Shown here piece after piece: positions 57,001 to 64,000 of a stretch of DNA of 64,000 nt. The notes under the pieces are model-generated. The model made no database searches. It was not told the origin of the DNA and saw only the letters and a program-made list of their open reading frames with translations. The stretch is from Pseudomicrostroma phylloplanum (Eukaryota; Basidiomycota; Exobasidiomycetes; Microstromatales). How positions within the stretch are numbered: the first letter of the stretch is position 1; every line of letters starts with the position of its first letter. The DNA is taken from the NCBI GenBank assembly GCA_039545275.1, contig BCHS01000002.1, positions 992,001 to 1,056,000 on the forward strand, given 5' to 3'. The translations under genes were made by a program, and so were the position numbers.

Positions 57001-58988
57001 AACAGCGTCATGGCACAGGGCGGGGCCCATCGGCAAAGGCAAGATCTGGTCTTGTCGAAGACCGCAGCCATGGCTTCGCAGCTGCAGGCTCGCTTGGACC
57101 CGAGCATGTCAGAGCTCACCGCAGAAGAACCAGCGGCTATACTGAGAAGGAGCTTCGGGAAGAGGCCGAAGACAGGATTCTCAGAGAGTTGGCTGCTCTC
57201 CTCGAGCGGGACTGCCGCACTCGTATTGCCGGGCCCTTCATCTCTGAGTTCATGAAACCCGATGCGCCTGGCGGCATGGCTCTGAAAGAGGCTGCAGAGG
57301 CTGCCGCTCAGTCACAAATGGCGAAGATACAAAGACACAGCGAGAGCGGCAATGCGCCAGTTGCAGACGAGGCGACGGTCACTGGAGATAGCCTCCCTTC
57401 TTTCCGGAGAAAGCGAGAGCCGACTCCGCCCCGACGTCATGCTCCTTCTACTGGATTGGAGGATATCGATAAGGCCAAGATGATTGAGCGTGGCCGCAAA
57501 GCTCGTGCCGCTTTCACCCGCGAGCTCTCTGCCGGGGCTTCGTCTGGTTCACCAACTCTCGTCTCTACAGCTGCTGCTGAGGAGCTACAGGACGACGATG
57601 AGGAGACGTCAACAGCCGCCGACGCCGAGGAGCAAGAGGAGGACGATCTGCCGGTGAAGGCTTTGCCTGCGGCCAAGAAGGGCGGCAAAGACAGCAAGGG
57701 CGCCAAGTCTCGCTCGACAAAGACGATCGTCTACAGCAGTGATGAGGATGCCCAGTCCGCTGTAGAGACGGAACAAGATACGATGGAACTCGATGAGGAG
57801 CCGCCTGCAATGAAGACAGCTCCGCTTCCCGCCACTTCGAAGGCTAAGGCCAGCAAAGCGAAGAAGCCATCAAAGGCCAAGGTAGTTGAGGAAATCCTAC
57901 CGCAGTCAACACCAGTCAAGACCTCGAAAGCAAAGGCGAAGTCAAAGGCAAAGACTGCACTCGAGGCATCGCGGGCGACGTCGACGCCGGCTTCCGCGAC
58001 TCCCGAGCTGGTCGACGTGCCAGAGTCCGCCAGTCTACAAGCGAAAGTGGATGCAGAGGAGGCTATCCTGTCCAAGCTGGCAAGCTCTGCGACCAAGAAG
58101 GGTAAAGGTGGCAAGGCTAAGGCAGCAGCGCAGTCGGTGGAACCCATCGATCCCTTTGCCAGTGGCCTGGCCGAGGACGACGAGGACCTATACTACCTCC
58201 AGCAGGCCCTCGACCGTCTCCGAGCTGGCGAGACTGTCACCCCTGCGAGCTTGCCTGAGGATGTTGAGGAGCCCGAGCAACTGGAAGGAGATGGCAGCCC
58301 CTCTGACGACGTCGTTCCTGTTCACTTGAGTGGCAGTGCGAGGACAGAGGGCTTCTACAAGATTCCGCCTGCTCAGAAGGCGGCTCACCTGCCTGATCGA
58401 AACAAGGCCATCGTCGAGACGACGACCAACGTCACTCTCGCTTCGGCCCGTGATAACCGAGCCGACTCGCGCCGTCTGGTCTTGGGCATCGAGCAGCACA
58501 AAAAGGACACTGCGAGCGACACGGACATCCTTAAGTTCAACCAGCTGCGCACTCGAAAGAAGCAGCTCAAGTTTGCCAAGAGTCCCATCCACGACTGGGG
58601 CTTGTACGCCATGGAGTACATTCCCGCCAATGACATGGTCATCGAGTACGTCGGCGAGGTTGTTCGCCAGCAGGTGGCCGACCACCGCGAAAAGGTGTAC
58701 GAGAAGCAGGGCAATTTCTCCACCTACCTCTTCCGCGTAGACGATGACTTGGTGGTGGACGCGACGCATAAAGGCAACATTGCTAGACTGATGAACCACT
58801 GCTGTGTGCCGAATTGCTCGGCCAAGATCCTCACACTCAATGGCCAGAAGAGGATCGTGCTGTATGCCAAGGTGCCTATCCTCCCCGGGCAGGAGCTGAC
58901 GTATGACTATAAGTTCCAGAGCTCCGGGGATGAGGAGGACGCGATTGCGTGTCTTTGTGGAGCGGAAGGATGCAGGAGATTCTTGTGA
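54003..58988 (+). CDS. SET1: Histone H3 lysine-4 methyltransferase Set1 (COMPASS)
   Basis: A single exon of 1,661 residues from the first ATG (MAPSAYASSSKVTPSHASSH). The N-terminal 600 residues are Arg/Ser/Pro-rich and disordered. An RRM-like domain lies at about 622-750 (AILVTGLSPLASITMLRNLF, RQFGRPQDSVLM). After a Lys/Ala-rich linker come the N-SET region (GFYKIPPAQKAAHLP) and the SET domain, about 1519-1640: RKKQLKFAKSPIHDWGLYAM, VIEYVGEVVRQQV, NIARLMNHCCVPNCSAKI (SAM/catalytic NHxCxPN) and ELTYDYKF. The post-SET Cys cluster CLCGAEGCRRFL ends the protein. Set1 deposits H3K4 methylation at active promoters within COMPASS. It is longer than the yeast enzyme (1,080). Confidence 0.96.
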   Translation: MAPSAYASSSKVTPSHASSHSQSQRQHGPASSGPTGGQVSDEDEEGQILSPSPPLTRARKSVSPVTARSPSDLHSLPRRPPPASPTSAPLASRLSPPHSQRSRSSRERPQSPPSRHASTRRDWRRTPSPPTVDRRPHRHRSPPPRASDRPRRRSRSPSLERDRTRDRDDRRKSSKREKDDYDHRSARDRDRDEYEYRRARDREKDEYGHRAWQERGIESSERRYRDERDSKIHSRRRDSARSPNNQEDRVLASGSRSERQGTGTVRRREGHHEEEQHSDRDLPATRHRNASPSAGGSANKRRLSVLSDLPMRSIKVKADPPDTPVGSTKSSSYETAPSITAGLESPLPNGFASRPPSGHVDSSLPPGGRQQATLPSEVASAKVDEKPSSVSRWASLGQHQSRSSSDTKPTTPSGQFAPSAPSSSRSISIGSHSVPTGPRAERGSHLSLIAPHVPTGPKAFSSSAQSKTAVHRGGSFTSSPATPTTPTLPTSAHRTLPLQKVPPPPAPMEPPPPPDDDSRMSPPPPPPLALAQPIKQPQKEIASGWKVVSDPQGHAMTCESQQADPASQARVSVKDEIPATGSDPRRDKHSWRKHIHRSKRPARDQLVRMTWKWDLNSAEPKPPPLARAILVTGLSPLASITMLRNLFRQFGRPQDSVLMADPKTGESLGIYWHHFAHDFQDLPDTVDDGPLKSDAAAPGQHGHRSASDAVANINGRRIGATTDACVVKVELDGQKLIFNRACRDALRIRHEKKAAELRERKEALPVSNPDLAAKTSRPMSAPTSHVSAKRGFVAQQQSSSPAPGSYAGTSSPFTPVGAGRSPLPGSFRGSAEHKTLPRRDDLARPDDPKSSERTWARHQPLDDRTPRRLYESSHLSGPPSSRRAMLTGVGENAADSTAMIMAQLASLSYPYVFIPQSPGSRAEHSLGDIEQQFRAFTPQYMARDESGWYVGFDRDDAASRSKFVCDKSQISACNIDVQVRAAPDMTDEMHQLLDEREESEQRHGTGRGPSAKARSGLVEDRSHGFAAAGSLGPEHVRAHRRRTSGYTEKELREEAEDRILRELAALLERDCRTRIAGPFISEFMKPDAPGGMALKEAAEAAAQSQMAKIQRHSESGNAPVADEATVTGDSLPSFRRKREPTPPRRHAPSTGLEDIDKAKMIERGRKARAAFTRELSAGASSGSPTLVSTAAAEELQDDDEETSTAADAEEQEEDDLPVKALPAAKKGGKDSKGAKSRSTKTIVYSSDEDAQSAVETEQDTMELDEEPPAMKTAPLPATSKAKASKAKKPSKAKVVEEILPQSTPVKTSKAKAKSKAKTALEASRATSTPASATPELVDVPESASLQAKVDAEEAILSKLASSATKKGKGGKAKAAAQSVEPIDPFASGLAEDDEDLYYLQQALDRLRAGETVTPASLPEDVEEPEQLEGDGSPSDDVVPVHLSGSARTEGFYKIPPAQKAAHLPDRNKAIVETTTNVTLASARDNRADSRRLVLGIEQHKKDTASDTDILKFNQLRTRKKQLKFAKSPIHDWGLYAMEYIPANDMVIEYVGEVVRQQVADHREKVYEKQGNFSTYLFRVDDDLVVDATHKGNIARLMNHCCVPNCSAKILTLNGQKRIVLYAKVPILPGQELTYDYKFQSSGDEEDAIACLCGAEGCRRFL

Positions 58989-59909
58989 ACCAGGGGCTGT
59001 GGAGCCGGGAAGCGAGGATCAGGACGAGAGCGCAAGGGGTCACGGCGACTGCGCTTCGGTGGATCAGGGGAGTGGAGAGGAAGGGGATTGAGCTTCGCAT
59101 TGTATTGTACCACCTCCTTCATTATCATCGCCGTTCATCCATCCATCCATCCATCCATCCACTTCGACCTGTTTCCTAATCATCATTCGCACACATACAC
59201 ACACCAAATGTTCCGATTTCGCCTGCGTTCCTTCAGAAGATGACCTGGGCTGCACATTTGCATACGAGAATGCATTGTATTACAATGTTGGGTTTTCCCC
59301 TGCGCTGCCGGACCCACTTTCGCGACCTAGCGACAAGAAGAGCTTGTGTGCGCAGGCAGAAGCGGCGGAGCGAGCGAGCAAGTATGCAGCTGGCGAGATA
59401 TAATGATGATGATGTGTGGTGACAAAGATCCCAGGAGACTATGGATGATACCGGAAGACTATGAAAGTTGGTGACAGCGTGTGTAACAGGGTGACGTGTG
59501 TGTGTAAAGCGCGCAGGTAGCAGGGTCGTCGCATGGAAGGAGGCGAGTGACAGAATGGCCGGGATGGTGACAATGGTGACGGCTGAAGCGTACTCTCGTC
59601 GGAGATATAGGAGACTCGTCGGGTGCGGGTGTGGATGACTGGCCTGGAACCTTGAAAGAGCCAAAGGAAGGAATAGTGACGGTGTGACGATGTGACGGTG
59701 TGACAGTGTCATGACGAGCCCCGGAAACAGAAAAGCAAGTGCTGAGGCGTGACAGCTGACCCAAGGATATATCGCTCCATAGTCCGATGAGGGGCAGAGC
59801 TAGAGCCGGAAGGAGCGGAAAGCAGGGCTGCGGAAGACTTGATGACAGGTAGGGAAGTGGCGATCCACCATGCTATCCTAGCCTGGATAGTTATCGCTTG
59901 ATGGACCCC
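58989..59909. other. Convergent intergenic region, SET1 / SABATH-like gene
   Basis: 921 bases between stop codons. It holds an ATCC microsatellite and low-complexity GTGTGAC-type sequence near 59680-59710, with no supportable gene. Confidence 0.45.
59136..59161. repeat. ATCC tetranucleotide microsatellite
   Basis: About six and a half tandem copies of CATC/ATCC in noncoding sequence. Confidence 0.85.
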
Positions 59910-62900
59910 TCAGAGGCGCCTGAGAGCACAGAGAGTGACCTCGATCTCAACACCCTCCATGGACCCAGCCGCTCCAGCATTATCATCAATGCGTGAGCTG
60001 AGGGCGTCCCAGAGGGAGTCAAGCACGAATTCAGCTGCACCCTTGGAGAGTTTGCCCCTCTCGCGGAGGACAGTGCGGAAGTGGGCCTCGTAGAGATTCT
60101 TGAAAAGCATGATCATGTGCTCTGCTAGAGCTACCTCGGAGAGAGTGCCGTTGGAGTAGGCCTTCCATGCTGGATGCGCGATGCGCAATGGACGAGCTTC
60201 GTTTCGAAGACCATATGAGTTGGAGCGTGAGCGTGAGCCCGATGACCCCTGGGAAGGCATTCGAGTGCGGGTTGATGGTATGCCGGAAGCCTTTTCTTCC
60301 CCTCCTGCGACGTTTTGCGCTCCTTGAGCGGCCGCGCTCTCTTCGCCCAGACCACAGCTCCACTCCACCTTCCAGGCATGTCGGAGGGTGTTCAAAACAG
60401 TCTGCGTCTGGTGGGGAGTCCGAGGGTGGAGAGGCAAGTCTAGCAGGTAGCGAGCCACATCCGGCTTGAGCATGCCGCAGGAGACAAGACGTTGAATACA
60501 GGGAACAAGGGTCTTGCGTAGCATTGTCCAAATGTCCGTGTTGCCACTGGACCTCCTTGCGCCAGCTGTCGGCGCGGGGTTAGAATCACCCGATCGGGCT
60601 AGGAAAGCTATGATGAGGATGCCGCCTGTCTTGAACTCATGGGCTCGAGCTCGTAAGAAAGAGGTCAGCTCCGCCTGTGCGGAGGTTGCCAAAGACACAG
60701 AGGGGTTGAGAAGATGGTTCCAGTGCAGGTCCATCAGAGAAAGTCCAAAGTGCATGGTAGCTGGGGGGCAGATCCTCGAAGCGAAAGGCCTCGCCACGAA
60801 GGAAGGGAAGATGCAGTTCTGAAGGGCGGGTCGATGGTGTGCTTGCCATGAGGCATCTAGGTAAGACTCCGGCTTGGAGTCTAGTGACTGCACCAGAGGG
60901 CGGAAGTCGGCATTCTGGGAGTCTTCGTGCACGATGCTGAGGCTGAGATGGCTGGATGGTGCTTCTGCAAAACGGTCACGTCTTGGTCTTGGGGCAACAG
61001 AGGCACCGGAGTCGAGGCCGATCTGACCGGCGCCTTCAACGTTGATGTCCTCTTCCGCAATCGAAAGCGCTGACTTGGCATGAGCCCGTCGAACAAACTT
61101 GGAGATGATCAGCTGAATGAGTGGTATGGATCTCGAGTTGAGGCAGCCGTACTCGACGATGTTGACAGTCTCGCCCTCCGCACCTGTCATCGGTACCGAG
61201 GCGATGAGAGGGTCGAGCACCTCGATGACTTTGGCTCTGATGCCAGGACCGAAGTGCCCAGCCACATTGCTGCCCATCAGACCTCCATTGTTACCAAAGC
61301 TGGGTTGGTGACCTTGAGCTTCCTCCTTGACTTGGCGTTGCTTTGCTCTCTTGAGTCCCTCCTCATCTACGCCTTGACCAAAAGCGCCATACAAGCCGCC
61401 GCCACCACCTCGAGGGTCATGCTGAGATGTGATATCCGGACTGAGCATGGGTTGCCCCCGACCTGTCAAAGACGGTGTGTCCAGCACGCTGCCACTACGA
61501 GACTGCCTGTGATTTGTAGATCGACTGTCGAAAGACGAGATGACGCTCTCACGATCAGTGGTGGAGATGCCACCAAAACGAACCTCCGCTGTTGCGCCTG
61601 TGCGCTCGCGGGCAGCACCGACTTCGGCAAGACCTCGGTCGTCTTCGTCCTGTGAGTAGCCAGAGAGCAAAGCCCGCGGATCCTTTGCCGTGATAGTCTG
61701 GTCCTGTGTCGCAGAGCGAGTCGGCCTCTGCTCACCAGAAGAGTTTCCCTCCCTCCGAAGACGAGTGGCCTCCCAGCCGGTGGTCTTCCTCCTCGAAAGG
61801 TCGGCAGACGGCAACGTCGTGTCCCGCACGGTCACCATGTCGTCGATCGCTTTGTCAGAGCGAGAGCCTACACCAACGAGAGCCTCATCTCGATCCACCG
61901 AGCTCTGTCTCGAAAGCTCGCTGCCCTGGCGCGTTGCGACGAACCCGGGCGAGCCAGAGCTACTACGAGCCTCAGCAAGGGCAGCTGCGCGCGAAAAGCG
62001 AGGCTCAGCAAAGTCGTTCAGGGCGAGCTGGCCTGCGGGAAGATGGGCTGATAGAGCAGCGGCCGCCATGCCCGCACCAAGACCCATCTCAAGCCCTGCA
62101 CTGACGGCGCTGCTACCTCCGCCGATGCCAGTTGAGCTCATGTCATCAGCATCGAGGGCATGGGAGGCGCCGAGATGAGGCGGGACCGAATAAGGAGGCA
62201 GGTTTGCAATCTCTCCAATGCCAAGAAGGGTGGAACGGGAAAGAGCCGGGTTTGCATCTTGCTCTTGCGCAAACGATTCAGTCCCTGAGCTTGACCGGCT
62301 CTGCGGTTGGTCATATACAGATTGACTTCCTCTCCTACTTGTAGCGCACAAGTAGGTAGTGATGGGGCTTTCGGAATCGATGCCTGCGGCGGCATTGCGT
62401 GCGCCCTGACCTGTAGAGCTTCCCTCCGTATCACTCGCGCCCACATGGGATGAACCCTCCGTGATCGTCGAGTGGGACATTGATAGGCTGCTCTTCTCAC
62501 GGGGAAGGAGCCGAGAGAATGCAGACGCAAGCCCACTACCTTCTCCGTCAGGAGTAGCAATGCATCGATCATCATCATCTTCGCTCGCGACCGTGGACAT
62601 CGTAGAGGAAGGTGAGTCCATCCCAGCTGGACGCGGAGTCAGGGAGGCGTCATCCAGAGGCAGGCCGGGGGACTTGCCGGGAAAGACTCGCGGAGAGAAG
62701 AGCTTCCTCTGAGTGGGAGTCATCTTCGGTCTTGCAGTGCGGATTCCTGGACTGTCAAAAGCTATATGTCGAATGCCGTCTGGACCAATTGTGTAAGCAG
62801 GTTCTGAGATGTGGACGGACTTGACGCTGTCAAGCAGACTGCCCTCGAGTTGCCCTGACTCCATCCGTCTTTGGGCCAGTCCTTTCGGAGCATCTGTGAC

Positions 62901-63512
62901 ACCTTCCCCAGGCGGTGAAGTAGAGCTCTTGGCCGGGGAAGGTGAAGCCTCCGAAGCACTTGGCCGTAGGGCCCACTGAGGAAGAGCCCTCGACGAACTG
63001 ATCGATTTCGATGCGCGTGACGTCGGGCTTGGAGTTCGATTGATCTTCGTGGGATCGGCCAAGGATTGGCGTCGGAACGAGGATGCAGCAAGCCAGCTGC
63101 CCGCCTCTGATGGTTGTCCAGAGTAGATGTCGCCTGCCCTGGCAAAGTGTGGCAAGACGGAGCCAGCCTGCCCTCCGCTCCGCGGAGAAGAAGTGCCAGG
63201 CGACTCCGAGGTGCGATTGCGGCTGCTACGGCGCGGGAAGGTGCCGCTGGCATTAGCAGACGTAGAGGGCTCGGGGGCATCAGGCTCCATCAGGGGATGC
63301 GGAGCCGTCATCGCCTCGGCTGCCCATCTATGCAGCTTCTCTCGCTCTTGTGGGTCTGTTCGCAAATTGCCGCGAATGAGAGTGGAGTCGGATCTGCGGC
63401 GAGGCGATGTGATAGAGGTGGTGCCTGGGGAGGCCAAAGTGCTGGGTCGAACCTCGTCAGATTGTTTGCGTAGACGACCCTCTGCCATCCCTGGCGGCAG
63501 CTGGCCTTGCAT
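59910..63512 (-). CDS. Large SABATH-like (carboxyl) methyltransferase with long disordered N-terminus
   Basis: A single exon of 1,200 residues. Residues 1-740 are Ser/Arg/Gly-rich and look disordered, with many RxxS sites. Residues from about 745 to the end resemble the SAM-dependent carboxyl methyltransferase (SABATH) family: NIVEYGCLNSRSIPLIQLII at the SAM site, a central FPSFVARPFASRICPPATMH, then FGLSLMDLHWNHLL (the family's SxxxLHW-type motif), GGILIIAFLARSG, a Trp-rich helix region, and AEHMIMLFKNLYEAHFRTVL near the end. SABATH enzymes methylate carboxyl or ring nitrogen groups of small molecules, mostly in plants. The substrate here is unknown. Catalytic competence is uncertain, because the glycine-rich loop reads YGCLNSRS rather than LGCSSGPN. 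Confidence 0.75.
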   Translation of the reverse strand: MQGQLPPGMAEGRLRKQSDEVRPSTLASPGTTSITSPRRRSDSTLIRGNLRTDPQEREKLHRWAAEAMTAPHPLMEPDAPEPSTSANASGTFPRRSSRNRTSESPGTSSPRSGGQAGSVLPHFARAGDIYSGQPSEAGSWLAASSFRRQSLADPTKINRTPSPTSRASKSISSSRALPQWALRPSASEASPSPAKSSTSPPGEGVTDAPKGLAQRRMESGQLEGSLLDSVKSVHISEPAYTIGPDGIRHIAFDSPGIRTARPKMTPTQRKLFSPRVFPGKSPGLPLDDASLTPRPAGMDSPSSTMSTVASEDDDDRCIATPDGEGSGLASAFSRLLPREKSSLSMSHSTITEGSSHVGASDTEGSSTGQGARNAAAGIDSESPITTYLCATSRRGSQSVYDQPQSRSSSGTESFAQEQDANPALSRSTLLGIGEIANLPPYSVPPHLGASHALDADDMSSTGIGGGSSAVSAGLEMGLGAGMAAAALSAHLPAGQLALNDFAEPRFSRAAALAEARSSSGSPGFVATRQGSELSRQSSVDRDEALVGVGSRSDKAIDDMVTVRDTTLPSADLSRRKTTGWEATRLRREGNSSGEQRPTRSATQDQTITAKDPRALLSGYSQDEDDRGLAEVGAARERTGATAEVRFGGISTTDRESVISSFDSRSTNHRQSRSGSVLDTPSLTGRGQPMLSPDITSQHDPRGGGGGLYGAFGQGVDEEGLKRAKQRQVKEEAQGHQPSFGNNGGLMGSNVAGHFGPGIRAKVIEVLDPLIASVPMTGAEGETVNIVEYGCLNSRSIPLIQLIISKFVRRAHAKSALSIAEEDINVEGAGQIGLDSGASVAPRPRRDRFAEAPSSHLSLSIVHEDSQNADFRPLVQSLDSKPESYLDASWQAHHRPALQNCIFPSFVARPFASRICPPATMHFGLSLMDLHWNHLLNPSVSLATSAQAELTSFLRARAHEFKTGGILIIAFLARSGDSNPAPTAGARRSSGNTDIWTMLRKTLVPCIQRLVSCGMLKPDVARYLLDLPLHPRTPHQTQTVLNTLRHAWKVEWSCGLGEESAAAQGAQNVAGGEEKASGIPSTRTRMPSQGSSGSRSRSNSYGLRNEARPLRIAHPAWKAYSNGTLSEVALAEHMIMLFKNLYEAHFRTVLRERGKLSKGAAEFVLDSLWDALSSRIDDNAGAAGSMEGVEIEVTLCALRRL

Positions 63513-63571
63513 GCTTGTCTTTCCACAGGCAAATGCAGCAGGAGGAGCGGTGGGTCTTCTCCTGACTTGAC

Positions 63572-64000
63572 TTAGGCCAGCCTAGTCAAGGAGGAAGGGG
63601 TTGGAGGAGAGCCCAGGCTTTTCAATGCACGCAATGTCGTGATGGAAAGTCTAGCAGATGCTGTCGAGGCGAGATTGTGGACGGCAGTCGTAGAAAGAAG
63701 AGGATGCGCCGGAGTGGTGGATATATGCTGCGTGAGAGATTGATCAAGGCACCACGAAGCGTACGAAGCAGAGGTGTTCGAGGGATCAGCCGTGTAGTAG
63801 AGGAGAGAGAGGGTGAGGGACGATGACAAAGTAAGCGCGTAGGGTATGCAATGCTGAGTGGAAAGGGGTGAAGCGGAAGCAGTCGTTGTGGTAGAAGTCG
63901 TGAAAGGAGAGTAGAAGAAGGTCAAGGCGAGGCCAGACAAGGCCTGGAGGACCCGGCGTGGGGGGGAGGGGGTGGTGCTACGAGCAGCCAAGGGGGGGCC
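63572..64000 (-). CDS. Possible 3' end of another gene, or promoter-derived open frame
   Basis: A frame open from the window edge to a stop at 63572 on the minus strand, about 142 residues, rich in Ser, Thr, Ala and Leu (TTTTASASPLSTQHCIPYAL). The strand is CT-rich, and CT-rich promoters translate into just this composition. The stop is only 59 bases from the start of the SABATH-like gene, so the interval may simply be that gene's promoter. No ATG is visible inside the window. Confidence 0.25.
   Translation of the reverse strand, partial: GPPLAARSTTPSPPRRVLQALSGLALTFFYSPFTTSTTTTASASPLSTQHCIPYALTLSSSLTLSLLYYTADPSNTSASYASWCLDQSLTQHISTTPAHPLLSTTAVHNLASTASARLSITTLRALKSLGSPPTPSSLTRLA

Overview
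This 64-kb window is nuclear DNA from a GC-rich fungus, most likely a basidiomycete. The support is the mix of conserved genes (DASH Hsk3, Mis12/MTW1, SRP9/21, Slu7, Set1, Pat1, a copper-fist factor, bifunctional ADE2), short GT-AG introns of about 60-140 bases that mostly begin GTGAGT, CT-rich promoters, and long Ser/Pro/Gln-rich disordered regions. The gene style fits Ustilaginomycotina or a related yeast-like basidiomycete, but the sequence alone does not fix the genus. There are no bacterial operons, CRISPR arrays or insertion sequences, and I found no convincing tRNA or rRNA gene.

Layout. 1-9.8 kb: the 3' end of a Gln-rich gene, then one 2,747-residue protein that is disordered except for a C-terminal Ras-associating plus PH module. 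10-16 kb: a FAHD1-like hydrolase, an orphan five-exon gene, ARPC3, HSK3 and IDI1. 16-23 kb: ADE2, RIB7, ERG26, an SRP9/SRP21 subunit and a TMEM205-like membrane protein. 22.8-25.5 kb: a stretch with no supportable gene. 25-43 kb: CLF1, proteasome beta4 (PRE1), a BUR1/CDK9-type kinase, an orphan coiled gene, FIS1, PAT1, a THO7-like subunit and MTW1. 42.7-44.4 kb: an odd minus-strand locus with an HNH-endonuclease-like segment, frame breaks and a 21-bp repeat. 45-64 kb: a copper-fist factor, SLU7, a bZIP factor, a GPI-anchored ThuA-like protein, SET1 and a giant SABATH-like methyltransferase.

Genes are often arranged in divergent pairs with 240-430 bp between start codons (ARPC3/HSK3, IDI1/ADE2, RIB7/ERG26, SRP9/TMEM205-like, CLF1/PRE1, BUR1/orphan, FIS1/PAT1, THO7/MTW1, copper-fist/SLU7). 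Most products are housekeeping: RNA polymerase II elongation and chromatin (BUR1, SET1, THO7), splicing (CLF1, SLU7), mRNA decay (PAT1), kinetochore (HSK3, MTW1), actin (ARPC3), mitochondrial division (FIS1), and sterol, flavin and purine synthesis (IDI1, ERG26, RIB7, ADE2).

I rebuilt introns by hand from GT-AG sites, reading-frame continuity and remembered family sequences. Exon joins are firm where a conserved protein crosses them (ARPC3, ADE2, RIB7, ERG26, SRP9, PRE1, FIS1, PAT1, MTW1, IDI1, FAHD1-like) and tentative in the orphan genes. The best candidate for something undescribed is the HNH-like locus at 42.7-44.4 kb. It may equally be a decaying gene or carry sequencing errors.
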